Positions 8,111 through 14,045 of a stretch of DNA of 14,045 bases are shown here, one piece after another. The position numbers and the translations under genes were made by a program. The notes under the pieces are model-generated. The model ran no database searches. It was not told where the DNA came from and saw only the letters and a program-made list of their open reading frames with translations. The DNA is from JBCCZC01 sp039188505 (GTDB lineage Bacteria; Pseudomonadota; Gammaproteobacteria; Xanthomonadales; SZUA-38), in the NCBI GenBank assembly GCA_039188505.1, contig JBCCZC010000118.1, positions 1 through 14,045 on the forward strand, given 5' to 3'. The first letter of the stretch is position 1, and every line of letters begins with the position of its first letter.

Positions 8111-8232
8111 TTTCAGGGCAAACGGCCCCGGCAGCGCGAGCGGGGTAAATCCCCCTCGCACTTGCTTCTCTCCCTACTGTACGCGGCTGCGCTAGGCCTT
8201 CTACTCTAGAAGTGGCCGGGTACCGCCGGCGC

Positions 8233-9162
8233 TCAGACCGCGTAGGCGTCCAGGATGGCCGGGATTCGCTCGATCGCCAGATCACGAACGGCGCGGATGC
8301 GCATGATCTTCTCCGCGCCGAAGCGGTAGGCCAGGAGAACGGATGTCGGCGGCGATTCCCAGGCGGGCAGGCACTGCTGGAGCCAGCCTTCCCGGAGTCC
8401 CTCGGCTGCCATGAACTCCGGCACGTAGGCGACACCGGCGCCCTTGCGCGCGAGCCGGATCAGCGTGGTGAAGCTCATCACCGAGATCGGCCCGTGTGCG
8501 TTGACCCGAGTTTCGTCGGCGGAATCGTCTACGCGTCTGAGCCGCCACTCCGCGCGGTTCTCGATCCCCGAGAACACGAGACACCGGTGCTCGGCCAGAT
8601 CCTCGGGCGCGGCGACGGGGTTTTCCGCCAGGTAATCCGGACTGGCAACCACGATCCGCCGAAAGGTCCCGAGGGGCCGCGCCACCAGCTGATCGTCGTT
8701 GACGCGCCCGAAACGGATGGCGAGGTCGAAGGAAGGATCCTGCAGGTCCTCGTACTGGAAGCTCAGTCGGGCCTTGAGCTCGAGTCGGGGATAGGCCGCG
8801 AGCACCTCGGGGAAGAAGCGTTCGACCATGATCGTGCCGAAATCCGGGGTCATCGCGAGGCGTACGAGACCGCTCGGCTCGGCGACCTTCTCCTCGGCTT
8901 CCGCGAAGAGACGCTCGCCCTCGGCGAGGAGCGAGGAGACCCGCGGCAGCAGATATTCACCCTCGGGAGTCAGGGCGATCTTCCGGGACGATCGCTCCAG
9001 CAACCGGACACCCAGTCGTTCCTCGAACCGTTTCAGCAGCTTGCTGACCGCGGACTTGGCCAGCCCCATCCGATCCGCCGCTGCCGTGATGCCGCCCTCG
9101 CGGGCCACGGTCACGAATACCGCCAGCTCCTGGAATCCCATTGTTCTTAAATCGTGAACCAT
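8233..9162 (-). CDS. LysR-type transcriptional regulator (CrgA-like group)
   Basis: 309 residues, typical for the family. The N-terminal winged helix-turn-helix is clear: FQELAVFVTVAREGGITAAA, then DRMGLAKSAVSKLLKRFEERLGVRLLERSSRKIALTPEGEYLL (about residues 10-70). It is followed by a linker helix and a periplasmic-binding-protein-like effector domain (about 95-300) with FDLAIRFGRV and VARPLG, as in the CrgA/DsdC-like group. The start is ambiguous: ATG at 9162 gives MVHDLRTMGFQ, while the ATG at 9141 gives MGFQELAVF, which matches where most family members begin. Neither has a strong Shine-Dalgarno. It is divergent from the dehydrogenase gene, with 87 bases between starts. This classic arrangement suggests it regulates that gene and itself from the shared region. 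The ligand is unknown. Confidence 0.93.
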   Translation of the reverse strand: MVHDLRTMGFQELAVFVTVAREGGITAAADRMGLAKSAVSKLLKRFEERLGVRLLERSSRKIALTPEGEYLLPRVSSLLAEGERLFAEAEEKVAEPSGLVRLAMTPDFGTIMVERFFPEVLAAYPRLELKARLSFQYEDLQDPSFDLAIRFGRVNDDQLVARPLGTFRRIVVASPDYLAENPVAAPEDLAEHRCLVFSGIENRAEWRLRRVDDSADETRVNAHGPISVMSFTTLIRLARKGAGVAYVPEFMAAEGLREGWLQQCLPAWESPPTSVLLAYRFGAEKIMRIRAVRDLAIERIPAILDAYAV

Positions 9163-9180
9163 GACTTCAGAAAACGCCTG

Positions 9181-9194
9181 TTATTCAGAATTAA
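9181..9194. promoter_or_regulatory. Candidate LysR-binding site in divergent region
   Basis: TTATTCAGAATTAA has the T-N11-A form (T9181, A9193) with outer TTA/TAA dyad arms, although the interior symmetry is only partial. The heptamer TTCAGAA occurs within it (9184-9190) and again 18 bases earlier (9166-9172). The spacing is close to two helical turns. Its place between the divergent LysR and SDR genes fits an operator. Confidence 0.4.
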
Positions 9195-9249
9195 TGGCCG
9201 AAGGAGACTGTAGTTCATCGCATTCAAGACAGCCAGCAGGAGACGATTC

Positions 9250-10134
9250 ATGAACCAGAACATCCTCATCACGGGCGCCAGCAGCGGCTTCGGACTACTG
9301 AGCACCAGAAAGCTCATCAGCCGCGGCCACCGGGTGATCGCGTCGATGCGCGACGTCGGCGGGCGCAACGCGGCGGTGGCTCGGGATCTCGAGGCGCTTG
9401 GGGCGCATATCGTCGAGATCGACGTCACGGATGACGCCAGCGTCGAGTCCGGCGTGGCCGATGCGATCGCTAGGGCAGGGCACATCGACGTGCTGGTCAA
9501 CAACGCTGGCGTCGGCGTTCAGGGCATCGTGGAGATGTTCACCGTGGAGGATCTGCAGAGGATCTTCGACATCAACGTCTATGGCGTCCATCGCATGAAC
9601 CGCGCGATCCTGCCGCACTTCCACGAGCGCGGCCGGGGTCTATTGCTGCAGATCTCGAGCCTGCTCGGCCGCATGACCATTCCCTTCTACGGGCCCTACA
9701 ACGCGTCCAAGTGGGCGTTGGAAGGACTGACCGAGAACTACCGAACGGAGCTCGCCAACTTCGGCATCGACGTCGCCCTGGTGGAGCCCGGCGGCTTCCC
9801 GACCGAATTCATGGAGCGCCTGATCCGCCCGAGCGATGACAGCAGGAACGAGGCCTACGGAGATTTTGTACACGCCCCGGCCGCTGCGGCGGAGGGCTTC
9901 GAACAGGCGCTGAAGGCCAATCCCCAGCAGGATCCCCAGCTGGTGGCCGACGCGATCTGCCACGTCATCGAAACGCCAGCCGGTCAGCGCGCGTTCCGTA
10001 CGACCGTAGACCGGCTGACCATGGGCGATGCGATCGACGCCTACAACGAGCACCTCTCGAAGATCACGTCGGATATCTACCAGGCATTCGGCAGCGCGCC
10101 GCTGCTCGAGCTGAAGCTGCCGCAGGCTGGATGA
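9250..10134 (+). CDS. Short-chain dehydrogenase/reductase (SDR family)
   Basis: 294-residue NAD(P)-dependent oxidoreductase of the classical SDR type. The nucleotide-binding glycine motif TGASSGFG is at 8-15, NNAG at 84-87 and the active-site Asn at 109 (DINVYG). The catalytic Ser is at 136/137 (QISS), with Tyr150 and Lys154 in YNASK, followed by PGG at 180-182. Arg34 after the second strand (SMRD) favours NADPH, an inference from family rules. It is longer than the usual 250 residues, with an extended C-terminal substrate region (about 190-294) that does not name a substrate. AGGAGA (9238-9243), six bases before the ATG, supports the start. It is divergent from the LysR-type regulator and probably controlled by it. 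Confidence 0.95.
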   Translation: MNQNILITGASSGFGLLSTRKLISRGHRVIASMRDVGGRNAAVARDLEALGAHIVEIDVTDDASVESGVADAIARAGHIDVLVNNAGVGVQGIVEMFTVEDLQRIFDINVYGVHRMNRAILPHFHERGRGLLLQISSLLGRMTIPFYGPYNASKWALEGLTENYRTELANFGIDVALVEPGGFPTEFMERLIRPSDDSRNEAYGDFVHAPAAAAEGFEQALKANPQQDPQLVADAICHVIETPAGQRAFRTTVDRLTMGDAIDAYNEHLSKITSDIYQAFGSAPLLELKLPQAG

Positions 10135-10154
10135 CTACAAGCGGCGAGCGCACG

Positions 10155-10205
10155 GCCCGCGCCCGCCCGGAAGGGGCGGGCTCCGGCGCGGCACGGGGCG
10201 CGGGC
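10155..10205 (+). other. GC-rich hairpin cluster after the SDR gene
   Basis: Two overlapping inverted repeats: GCCCGCGCCC (10155-10164) with GGGCGCGGGC (10196-10205), perfect over 10 bp, and GCCCGCCC (10161-10168) with GGGCGGGC (10174-10181), perfect over 8 bp with loop GGAAG. They cannot form at the same time. Neither has a following U tract, so this is at best an atypical terminator for the SDR gene or part of the leader of the next gene. Confidence 0.45.
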
Positions 10206-10232
10206 ATGGCCTAAGATTTAGGCATCCATGCC
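10203..10232 (+). promoter_or_regulatory. Hairpin containing the GTPase start codon
   Basis: GGCATGG-CCTAA (10203-10214) pairs with TTAGG (10218-10222) and CCATGCC (10226-10232). This makes a 12-bp stem with loop GAT and a three-base bulge CAT. The ATG (10228-10230) is inside the right arm, as is the only Shine-Dalgarno-like sequence (TTAGG). TAAGAT (10212-10217) could instead be a -10 element, giving a very short or leaderless message; no good -35 is visible. Confidence 0.45.
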
Positions 10233-11253
10233 GACCAACACGTCGCCCGAATACAAGCAGGCCGAAGAGGCCTACCGGAAGGCGCGCGAGCCCCGCGAGC
10301 GGCTCACCTGCCTGCGCGAGTTGCTGCGCACGATCCCGAAGCACAAGGGGACGGAGCACCTCCAGGCGGACATCAAAACGCGGATCAAGCATCTCACCGA
10401 AGAGCTCGCCGGCCCGAAGAAGGGCGGCGGACGCAGCGGTCCGACGCACGTCATCCGGCACGAGGGTGCCGCGCAGATCTGCCTGCTGGGGCCGCCCAAC
10501 GCCGGAAAATCCAGCCTCCATGCGGCGTGGACCGGCTCCCGGACGGAGATCGGTCCGTATCCCTACACCACCCACCATCCGGTGCCCGGCATGCTGCCGT
10601 TCGAAGGCATCCACTTCCAGCTCGTCGATCTACCGCCGATATCCGCGGACTTCATGGAGCCATGGCTTCCAGCCGCCCTGCAGCCGGCGGACGGATTGCT
10701 TCTGGTGATCGACCTGGCCGACCCGGAATGCCTCGAGCAGATTCCGGCGATCATCGACCGACTGGCGGAGCGGAAGGTCCATCCGCGTTCATCGTGGCCG
10801 GGCCAGCCGGCGGCGGGCGGCAAAGGTCTCAGCCCGGATGCCGTGGAAGATCCATTTCGCCTCGACCTGCCGACGCTGCTCGTGGCCAACAAGGCGGACC
10901 TCGATCCAGACCCGGACGAGGTCGCCGTCCTCGAGGAGCTGTTGGGCCTGCGCTTCCCCGCACTGACAACTTCGGCGACCACCGGCCAGGGACTCGATCA
11001 GCTGGGTCCGTTCCTCTTTCGGGCCCTGCAGATCGTCCGTGTCTTTACAAAGACGCCCGGAAAACCTCCGGAGGCCGACAAACCCTTCGCCGTGTTCCAG
11101 GGCGGAACCGTCCGCGACGTGGCCAGGCTGGTGCACCAGGACATCGCCCGGGACCTCCAGTTCGCGCGCGTCTGGGGCGCCGAAGTCTTCGACGGTCAGC
11201 AGGTCGGCCCCGACCACGTCGTGGCTGACGGTGACGTTGTGGAGCTGCACTAG
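10228..11253 (+). CDS. TGS-domain GTPase (DRG/Obg-like superfamily)
   Basis: 341 residues. The N-terminal helical region (about 1-65) holds PEYKQAEEAYRKA and IPKHKGTEHLQADIKTRI, which matches what I recall of bacterial and archaeal TGS GTPases and supports this start. The G domain has G1 GPPNAGKSS (88-96), G3 DLPPI (134-138), G4 NKAD (221-224) and G5 TSA (248-250). DLPPI lacks the usual DxxG glycine, a known variation in this group. The C-terminal TGS domain (about 271-341; RVFTKTPGKPP, then PFAVFQGGTVRDVARLVHQD) ends in VADGDVVELH, a typical TGS ending. Such GTPases are linked to ribosome or translation roles; the precise function here is unknown. The gene stands alone, starting 93 bases after the SDR gene, with no strong ribosome-binding site and a structured start. 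Confidence 0.92.
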   Translation: MPTNTSPEYKQAEEAYRKAREPRERLTCLRELLRTIPKHKGTEHLQADIKTRIKHLTEELAGPKKGGGRSGPTHVIRHEGAAQICLLGPPNAGKSSLHAAWTGSRTEIGPYPYTTHHPVPGMLPFEGIHFQLVDLPPISADFMEPWLPAALQPADGLLLVIDLADPECLEQIPAIIDRLAERKVHPRSSWPGQPAAGGKGLSPDAVEDPFRLDLPTLLVANKADLDPDPDEVAVLEELLGLRFPALTTSATTGQGLDQLGPFLFRALQIVRVFTKTPGKPPEADKPFAVFQGGTVRDVARLVHQDIARDLQFARVWGAEVFDGQQVGPDHVVADGDVVELH

Positions 11254-11290
11254 CGTAGGCGAGGGAAAGCTGCGCACAGGCGCCGCTGTC

Positions 11291-11310
11291 CCTGATCAGG
11301 ATGCGCGCAT
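11291..11310. repeat. Two abutting perfect 10-bp palindromes
   Basis: CCTGATCAGG (11291-11300) and ATGCGCGCAT (11301-11310) are each their own reverse complement and touch end to end. They lie 38 bases beyond the GTPase stop codon. They could be tandem protein-binding sites; no function is known. Confidence 0.4.
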
Positions 11311-11460
11311 GAATCGGTCATCGGGGTCACACGGCCTGCTCCCGGTCGTCCTCGACCTATTCTTTGCCTCGCGAGCCCTAGCGCGGGTCCACCTGGTGGT
11401 CGGGGCGCGCATGGTGGCACTCGTGATCGGCTCGACTGGAGCCTCGTGGCCGCGAGCGAG

Positions 11461-11487
11461 CGGAGCCCGCAGCTCCGGCAGCGCTGC
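11461..11487 (+). other. Hairpin plus palindrome, no U tract
   Basis: A 6-bp stem CGGAGC/GCTCCG with a five-base loop is directly followed by the perfect palindrome GCAGCGCTGC. It could end the GTPase transcript in a factor-dependent way, but no U tract follows. Confidence 0.3.
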
Positions 11488-11575
11488 AAGGCGCGCGTTG
11501 GAGCGCTGTAGGCCTGGGTAACGTCGAGCGGCGCTGATCGACCGCGGGGCCCGCGTGTTACGGTGGGTCAGCTTT

Positions 11576-11582
11576 GAGGGGG
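11576..11582 (+). promoter_or_regulatory. Shine-Dalgarno of the FG-GAP repeat protein gene
   Basis: GAGGGGG lies six bases before the ATG at 11589. It fixes this start over the in-frame TTG at 11574, which overlaps it. Confidence 0.75.
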
Positions 11583-11588
11583 TACGCC

Positions 11589-14045
11589 ATGAATCTCACG
11601 CTTGCCAGCGGCTGCTGGGTCTCCTTGCTTTGCCTCGCTGTCGGCCATGCCAACGAGATCGCGACCGTTCCGGTATCGAAGGGGATTCTCGTCGAAACCA
11701 AGCTGCGCCCGACGCCTGCGGGCATCAGCGGCTCGCAGGACAGTTTCGGTCAGTCCGTGTCCATCAGCGGCGACCGTGCGCTCGTCGGCGCCTCCGGTCT
11801 CCAGGGTCTCGGCGCTGCCGCGGTCTATCGCCGCGAAGGCATGGCCTGGGTCGAGGAGGCCATCCTGAAGCTCGATGATTCGGAGGACACCACCGGTTTC
11901 GGCTTCGACGTCAGCCTCGATGGCGATCGCGCGCTGGTGAGCTCGTTTGGCGCCGCATTTGTCTTCGAGCGCATTGACGGCGAATGGATACAGGGTGCCG
12001 AACTTGATACCGAAGCGGTCCCCGGAGCCGAGGGCGTCTCGGTGAGCCTCGACGGCGATCGGGCCCTGGTCGGGCGAGTGCCCGCGCCCGGCGTCTTCGG
12101 CCCAACCGGGCCGGGCGCTGCGGTGATCTTCGAGTTCGACGGCAACGACTGGATCGAGGGCGATACGCTCTCGCTGGATGTGCTCGAGGACAATTTCGGC
12201 GTCGACGTGGTGCTCGACGGTGATCGGGCACTCGTCGGCGCCAGCGGCTTCAACGAGCGGACGGGCGCCGCGGTCGTGTTCGAGCGCAACGGCGACTCCT
12301 GGACCCAGACGGCAACGCTGGCGGAAGGCGATCCGATGGCCGGTAATTCGTTGGGTCGGCGCGTCGAGCTGATCGGTGATCGGGCCTTCGTCTCACGCGA
12401 TCCGATCTTCGGTGAGGATCCTACGGTGGTCGTCTTCGACTTCGACGGAGCGCAATGGCTGCTCGCCGACACCCTGCAGCCGGCGGACGAGGACGACCGC
12501 CGCGGTTTCGGTACGGCGCTGAGTGCCGAAGGCGATCGACTCGTGGTGGGCGCCCAGTTCGGCAACGGCTCCGCGGGCGCCGCCTACGTCTTCGACTTCG
12601 ACGGCAATACCTGGACCGAGAGCCAGCGGCTCACCGCATCGGATGCGATGAGCGGCGCCAACCTGGGATCGGGCGTTGCCCTGGCCGGCGACGAGCTGCT
12701 CGTCGGGGCGCCGAAGTCCAGCGCGGGTTCGCCGGGTGCCGGTGCGGTCTACGTCTTCGAGCTCGCGTCGATGACGTGGACGGAGACGGGCACGCTGTTC
12801 CTGGAACCGGGTGCGGGCGGCAGCTTCTTTGGCGGATCGGTCACGCTCGATGGGGATCGCGCCGCGGTCGGCGCCTCGGAAGACGGGCAGCGGCGCGGCG
12901 CTGCCTATGTCTTCGATCGCGTTGGCGACGAATGGCAGCTGAATGCGAAGCTCCAGCCGGACGAGGGCCTTGGCGAGGCGAGGGCGGGTGCCTCCATCAG
13001 CCTCGACGGCGATCGACTGCTGGTGGGCGCCGCCGACGTCGCCGGCGAGAACCGCAGCGAGGGGCGCGCGCTGGTCTACGAATTCGACGGCGAGAGCTGG
13101 CTGGAGACGGCCGTCCTGGTGGCCGATGCACCCGGCCAGGGCGAGCGCTTCGGCAACCGCGTGGCGCTGCTCGGGGACCGGGCGCTGATCGGCAAGGACG
13201 CCTTCACCGGCGAGCCCGCGGTCTTCGTCTTCGAGACCGACGGCGAGGCCTGGACCCAGTCGGCCCGCCTGCAACCGCCGCCCGGGGCCGAGGCCAGCGG
13301 GTTTGGCGGCGCGATCGCGCTGGGCCCCGACGTGGCTATGGTGGGCGCCGACTTCGGCGACGGTACTGAGGCCTTCTCGGGTGTGGTGTTCATCTACGAA
13401 TTCGACGGCGTCGACTGGTCCGAGGGAACACCGCTGTTCCCGTCGGATGGTGCCTCGGGCGATTCGTTCGGCGGTGCGCTCAGCGTCTTCGGTGAATCGC
13501 TCCTCGTCAGTGCCTCATCGCGCCCCGTGGGCGAGAATTCTTCTCTCGGCGTCGTGTACCTGTTCGAGCGAAGCGGAGGTCTGGGGGGGGAGACGGCGCA
13601 GCTTCAGCGTCGCGATCTTGAAGCGACTCGAAACTTCGGAAACGTCGTCAGTCTGGCGGAGACCCGAGCGCTCATCGGTGGCGATGGCAACCTCACCGAT
13701 CGGGCCGGCACCGCCTTCGTCTTCGATCTCGTCGACGGGGAGTGGCGCGAGACCCAGCGGCTGGCGCCCAGCGACGGCCGGCCAGGCCAGTCCTACGGCA
13801 GCGCCGTGGCCATCACCGCAGACGATGCGCTTATCGGCTCGATCTTCGATTCGAGCCGCGCGAGGGAGGCGGGCTCGGCCTACATCCCAGGCTCGACGGA
13901 CCTGATCATCACCAATACGGCGGCGCTGACGAGTGTGGTCCCCGGGGGGGCGCAGGTCTTCACGATCACGGTCACGAATGCGGGACCGGACGATGCACCG
14001 GGCGCCCGGGTCGAGAACGACGGCGCGGCGGACAGCAGCTGGACC
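11589..14045 (+). CDS. Secreted FG-GAP-like repeat protein with DUF11-like domain, 3' end cut by window edge
   Basis: The frame is open from ATG 11589 to the last base: 819 residues with no stop. Residues 1-21 (MNLTLASGCWVSLLCLAVGHA, then NE) form a plausible Sec signal with cleavage after GHA. It is odd in having no Lys or Arg before the hydrophobic core. About 14 repeats of 45-60 residues follow, each with a VSLDGDRALVGA-like strand, then GAAYVFEFDG, a W-T/E strand and a closing FG. The clearest are at about residues 60-730; repeats 11-14 are the most degenerate. This is the integrin-alpha/FG-GAP beta-propeller pattern, without the usual DxDxDG calcium loops. From about 775, TDLIITNTAALTSVVPGG and FTITVTNAGPDDAPGARV start a DUF11-like domain, common near the C-terminus of large secreted gammaproteobacterial proteins. 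It is probably extracellular or on the cell surface; its partner is unknown. Confidence 0.88.
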   Translation, partial: MNLTLASGCWVSLLCLAVGHANEIATVPVSKGILVETKLRPTPAGISGSQDSFGQSVSISGDRALVGASGLQGLGAAAVYRREGMAWVEEAILKLDDSEDTTGFGFDVSLDGDRALVSSFGAAFVFERIDGEWIQGAELDTEAVPGAEGVSVSLDGDRALVGRVPAPGVFGPTGPGAAVIFEFDGNDWIEGDTLSLDVLEDNFGVDVVLDGDRALVGASGFNERTGAAVVFERNGDSWTQTATLAEGDPMAGNSLGRRVELIGDRAFVSRDPIFGEDPTVVVFDFDGAQWLLADTLQPADEDDRRGFGTALSAEGDRLVVGAQFGNGSAGAAYVFDFDGNTWTESQRLTASDAMSGANLGSGVALAGDELLVGAPKSSAGSPGAGAVYVFELASMTWTETGTLFLEPGAGGSFFGGSVTLDGDRAAVGASEDGQRRGAAYVFDRVGDEWQLNAKLQPDEGLGEARAGASISLDGDRLLVGAADVAGENRSEGRALVYEFDGESWLETAVLVADAPGQGERFGNRVALLGDRALIGKDAFTGEPAVFVFETDGEAWTQSARLQPPPGAEASGFGGAIALGPDVAMVGADFGDGTEAFSGVVFIYEFDGVDWSEGTPLFPSDGASGDSFGGALSVFGESLLVSASSRPVGENSSLGVVYLFERSGGLGGETAQLQRRDLEATRNFGNVVSLAETRALIGGDGNLTDRAGTAFVFDLVDGEWRETQRLAPSDGRPGQSYGSAVAITADDALIGSIFDSSRAREAGSAYIPGSTDLIITNTAALTSVVPGGAQVFTITVTNAGPDDAPGARVENDGAADSSWT

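Larger units (their letters stand above)
7713..8232. other. Long non-coding interval upstream of aceA
   Basis: About 520 bases between the aceA start and the end of the LysR-type gene, both on the minus strand. Open frames of about 105 codons exist on both strands (7844-8161 minus, 7875-8195 plus), but their composition is arginine/proline/serine-rich shadow-like and I recognise no family. The interval holds the candidate aceA promoter, a dyad CCAAGG-A-CCTTGG (8098-8110), and a hairpin with arms GGCC-TTCTA and TAGAA-GGCC (8195-8217, two-base bulge) just past the LysR stop. None has a clear U tract on the minus strand. Confidence 0.6.
11254..11575. other. Non-coding interval with palindromes
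   Basis: No credible gene. It holds two abutting perfect 10-bp palindromes (11291-11310), a hairpin CGGAGC-CCGCA-GCTCCG (11461-11477) without a U tract, and a further perfect palindrome GCAGCGCTGC (11478-11487) directly after it. A 71-codon open frame from the ATG at 11309 has a mildly hydrophobic middle but no ribosome-binding site that I can defend. Confidence 0.6.

Noticed and set aside
7844..8195. Overlapping frames of about 105 codons on both strands upstream of aceA
   Set aside because: Arg/Pro/Ser-rich composition on both strands, no recognised family, and no ribosome-binding site.
11309..11521. 71-codon frame with a mildly hydrophobic middle
   Set aside because: Its ATG lies inside a palindrome, there is no ribosome-binding site, and the C-terminal part is low-complexity Ser/Arg/Ala.
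11604..11615. Lipoprotein lipobox (ASGC) near the start of the FG-GAP protein
   Set aside because: The Cys is at residue 9, too close to the N-terminus and without Leu at -3; a Sec signal cleaved after GHA fits better.
1..14045. CRISPR array, insertion sequence or transposase
   Set aside because: No regularly spaced direct repeats, no transposase-like protein and no terminal inverted repeats with target duplications were seen.

Overview
This window is GC-rich, densely coding bacterial DNA. It most likely comes from a gammaproteobacterium. The best clue is the isocitrate lyase, which is the 531-residue form whose sequence closely follows that of Pseudomonas-type enzymes. The LysR/SDR pair and the secreted FG-GAP/DUF11-type protein also fit environmental Gammaproteobacteria (for example Chromatiales or Wenzhouxiangella-like lineages), but I cannot fix the genus from sequence alone.

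Layout. (1) 1-5680, + strand: two genes separated by 10 bases. The first is cut by the left window edge. Both belong to families usually found next to phage-tail-like or extracellular contractile injection system (eCIS) structural genes; the second is a DUF6519-type N-terminal region followed by an Ig-like domain and a right-handed beta-helix. They look like the 3' end of a longer tail-like operon lying to the left. (2) 5681-6116: no convincing gene; a tRNA 3'-end-like structure, a candidate + strand terminator, and the strong intrinsic terminator of the next gene. (3) 6117-7712, - strand: isocitrate lyase aceA. (4) 7713-8232: about 520 bases without a credible gene, holding the likely aceA promoter and leader and several dyads. 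(5) 8233-9162 (-) and 9250-10134 (+): a LysR-type regulator divergently paired with a short-chain dehydrogenase/reductase, sharing an 87-base control region. (6) 10228-11253 (+): a TGS-domain GTPase whose start codon lies within a 12-bp hairpin. (7) 11254-11588: a non-coding stretch with two abutting perfect palindromes. (8) 11589 to the right edge (+): a secreted protein with about 14 FG-GAP-like repeats followed by the start of a DUF11-like domain, open at the window end.

How they fit together. The left pair probably works as one module, with large beta-helical surface or adhesion proteins on a contractile tail-like particle. The middle is ordinary chromosomal metabolism (glyoxylate shunt) and a regulator/oxidoreductase pair. 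The GTPase and the secreted repeat protein are separate units. The most unusual items are the duplicated module inserted in the beta-helix of the 1247-residue protein, the tRNA-like remnant at the edge of the tail-like region, and the structured start of the GTPase gene. I did not find a clearly new multi-gene system that is complete within the window.
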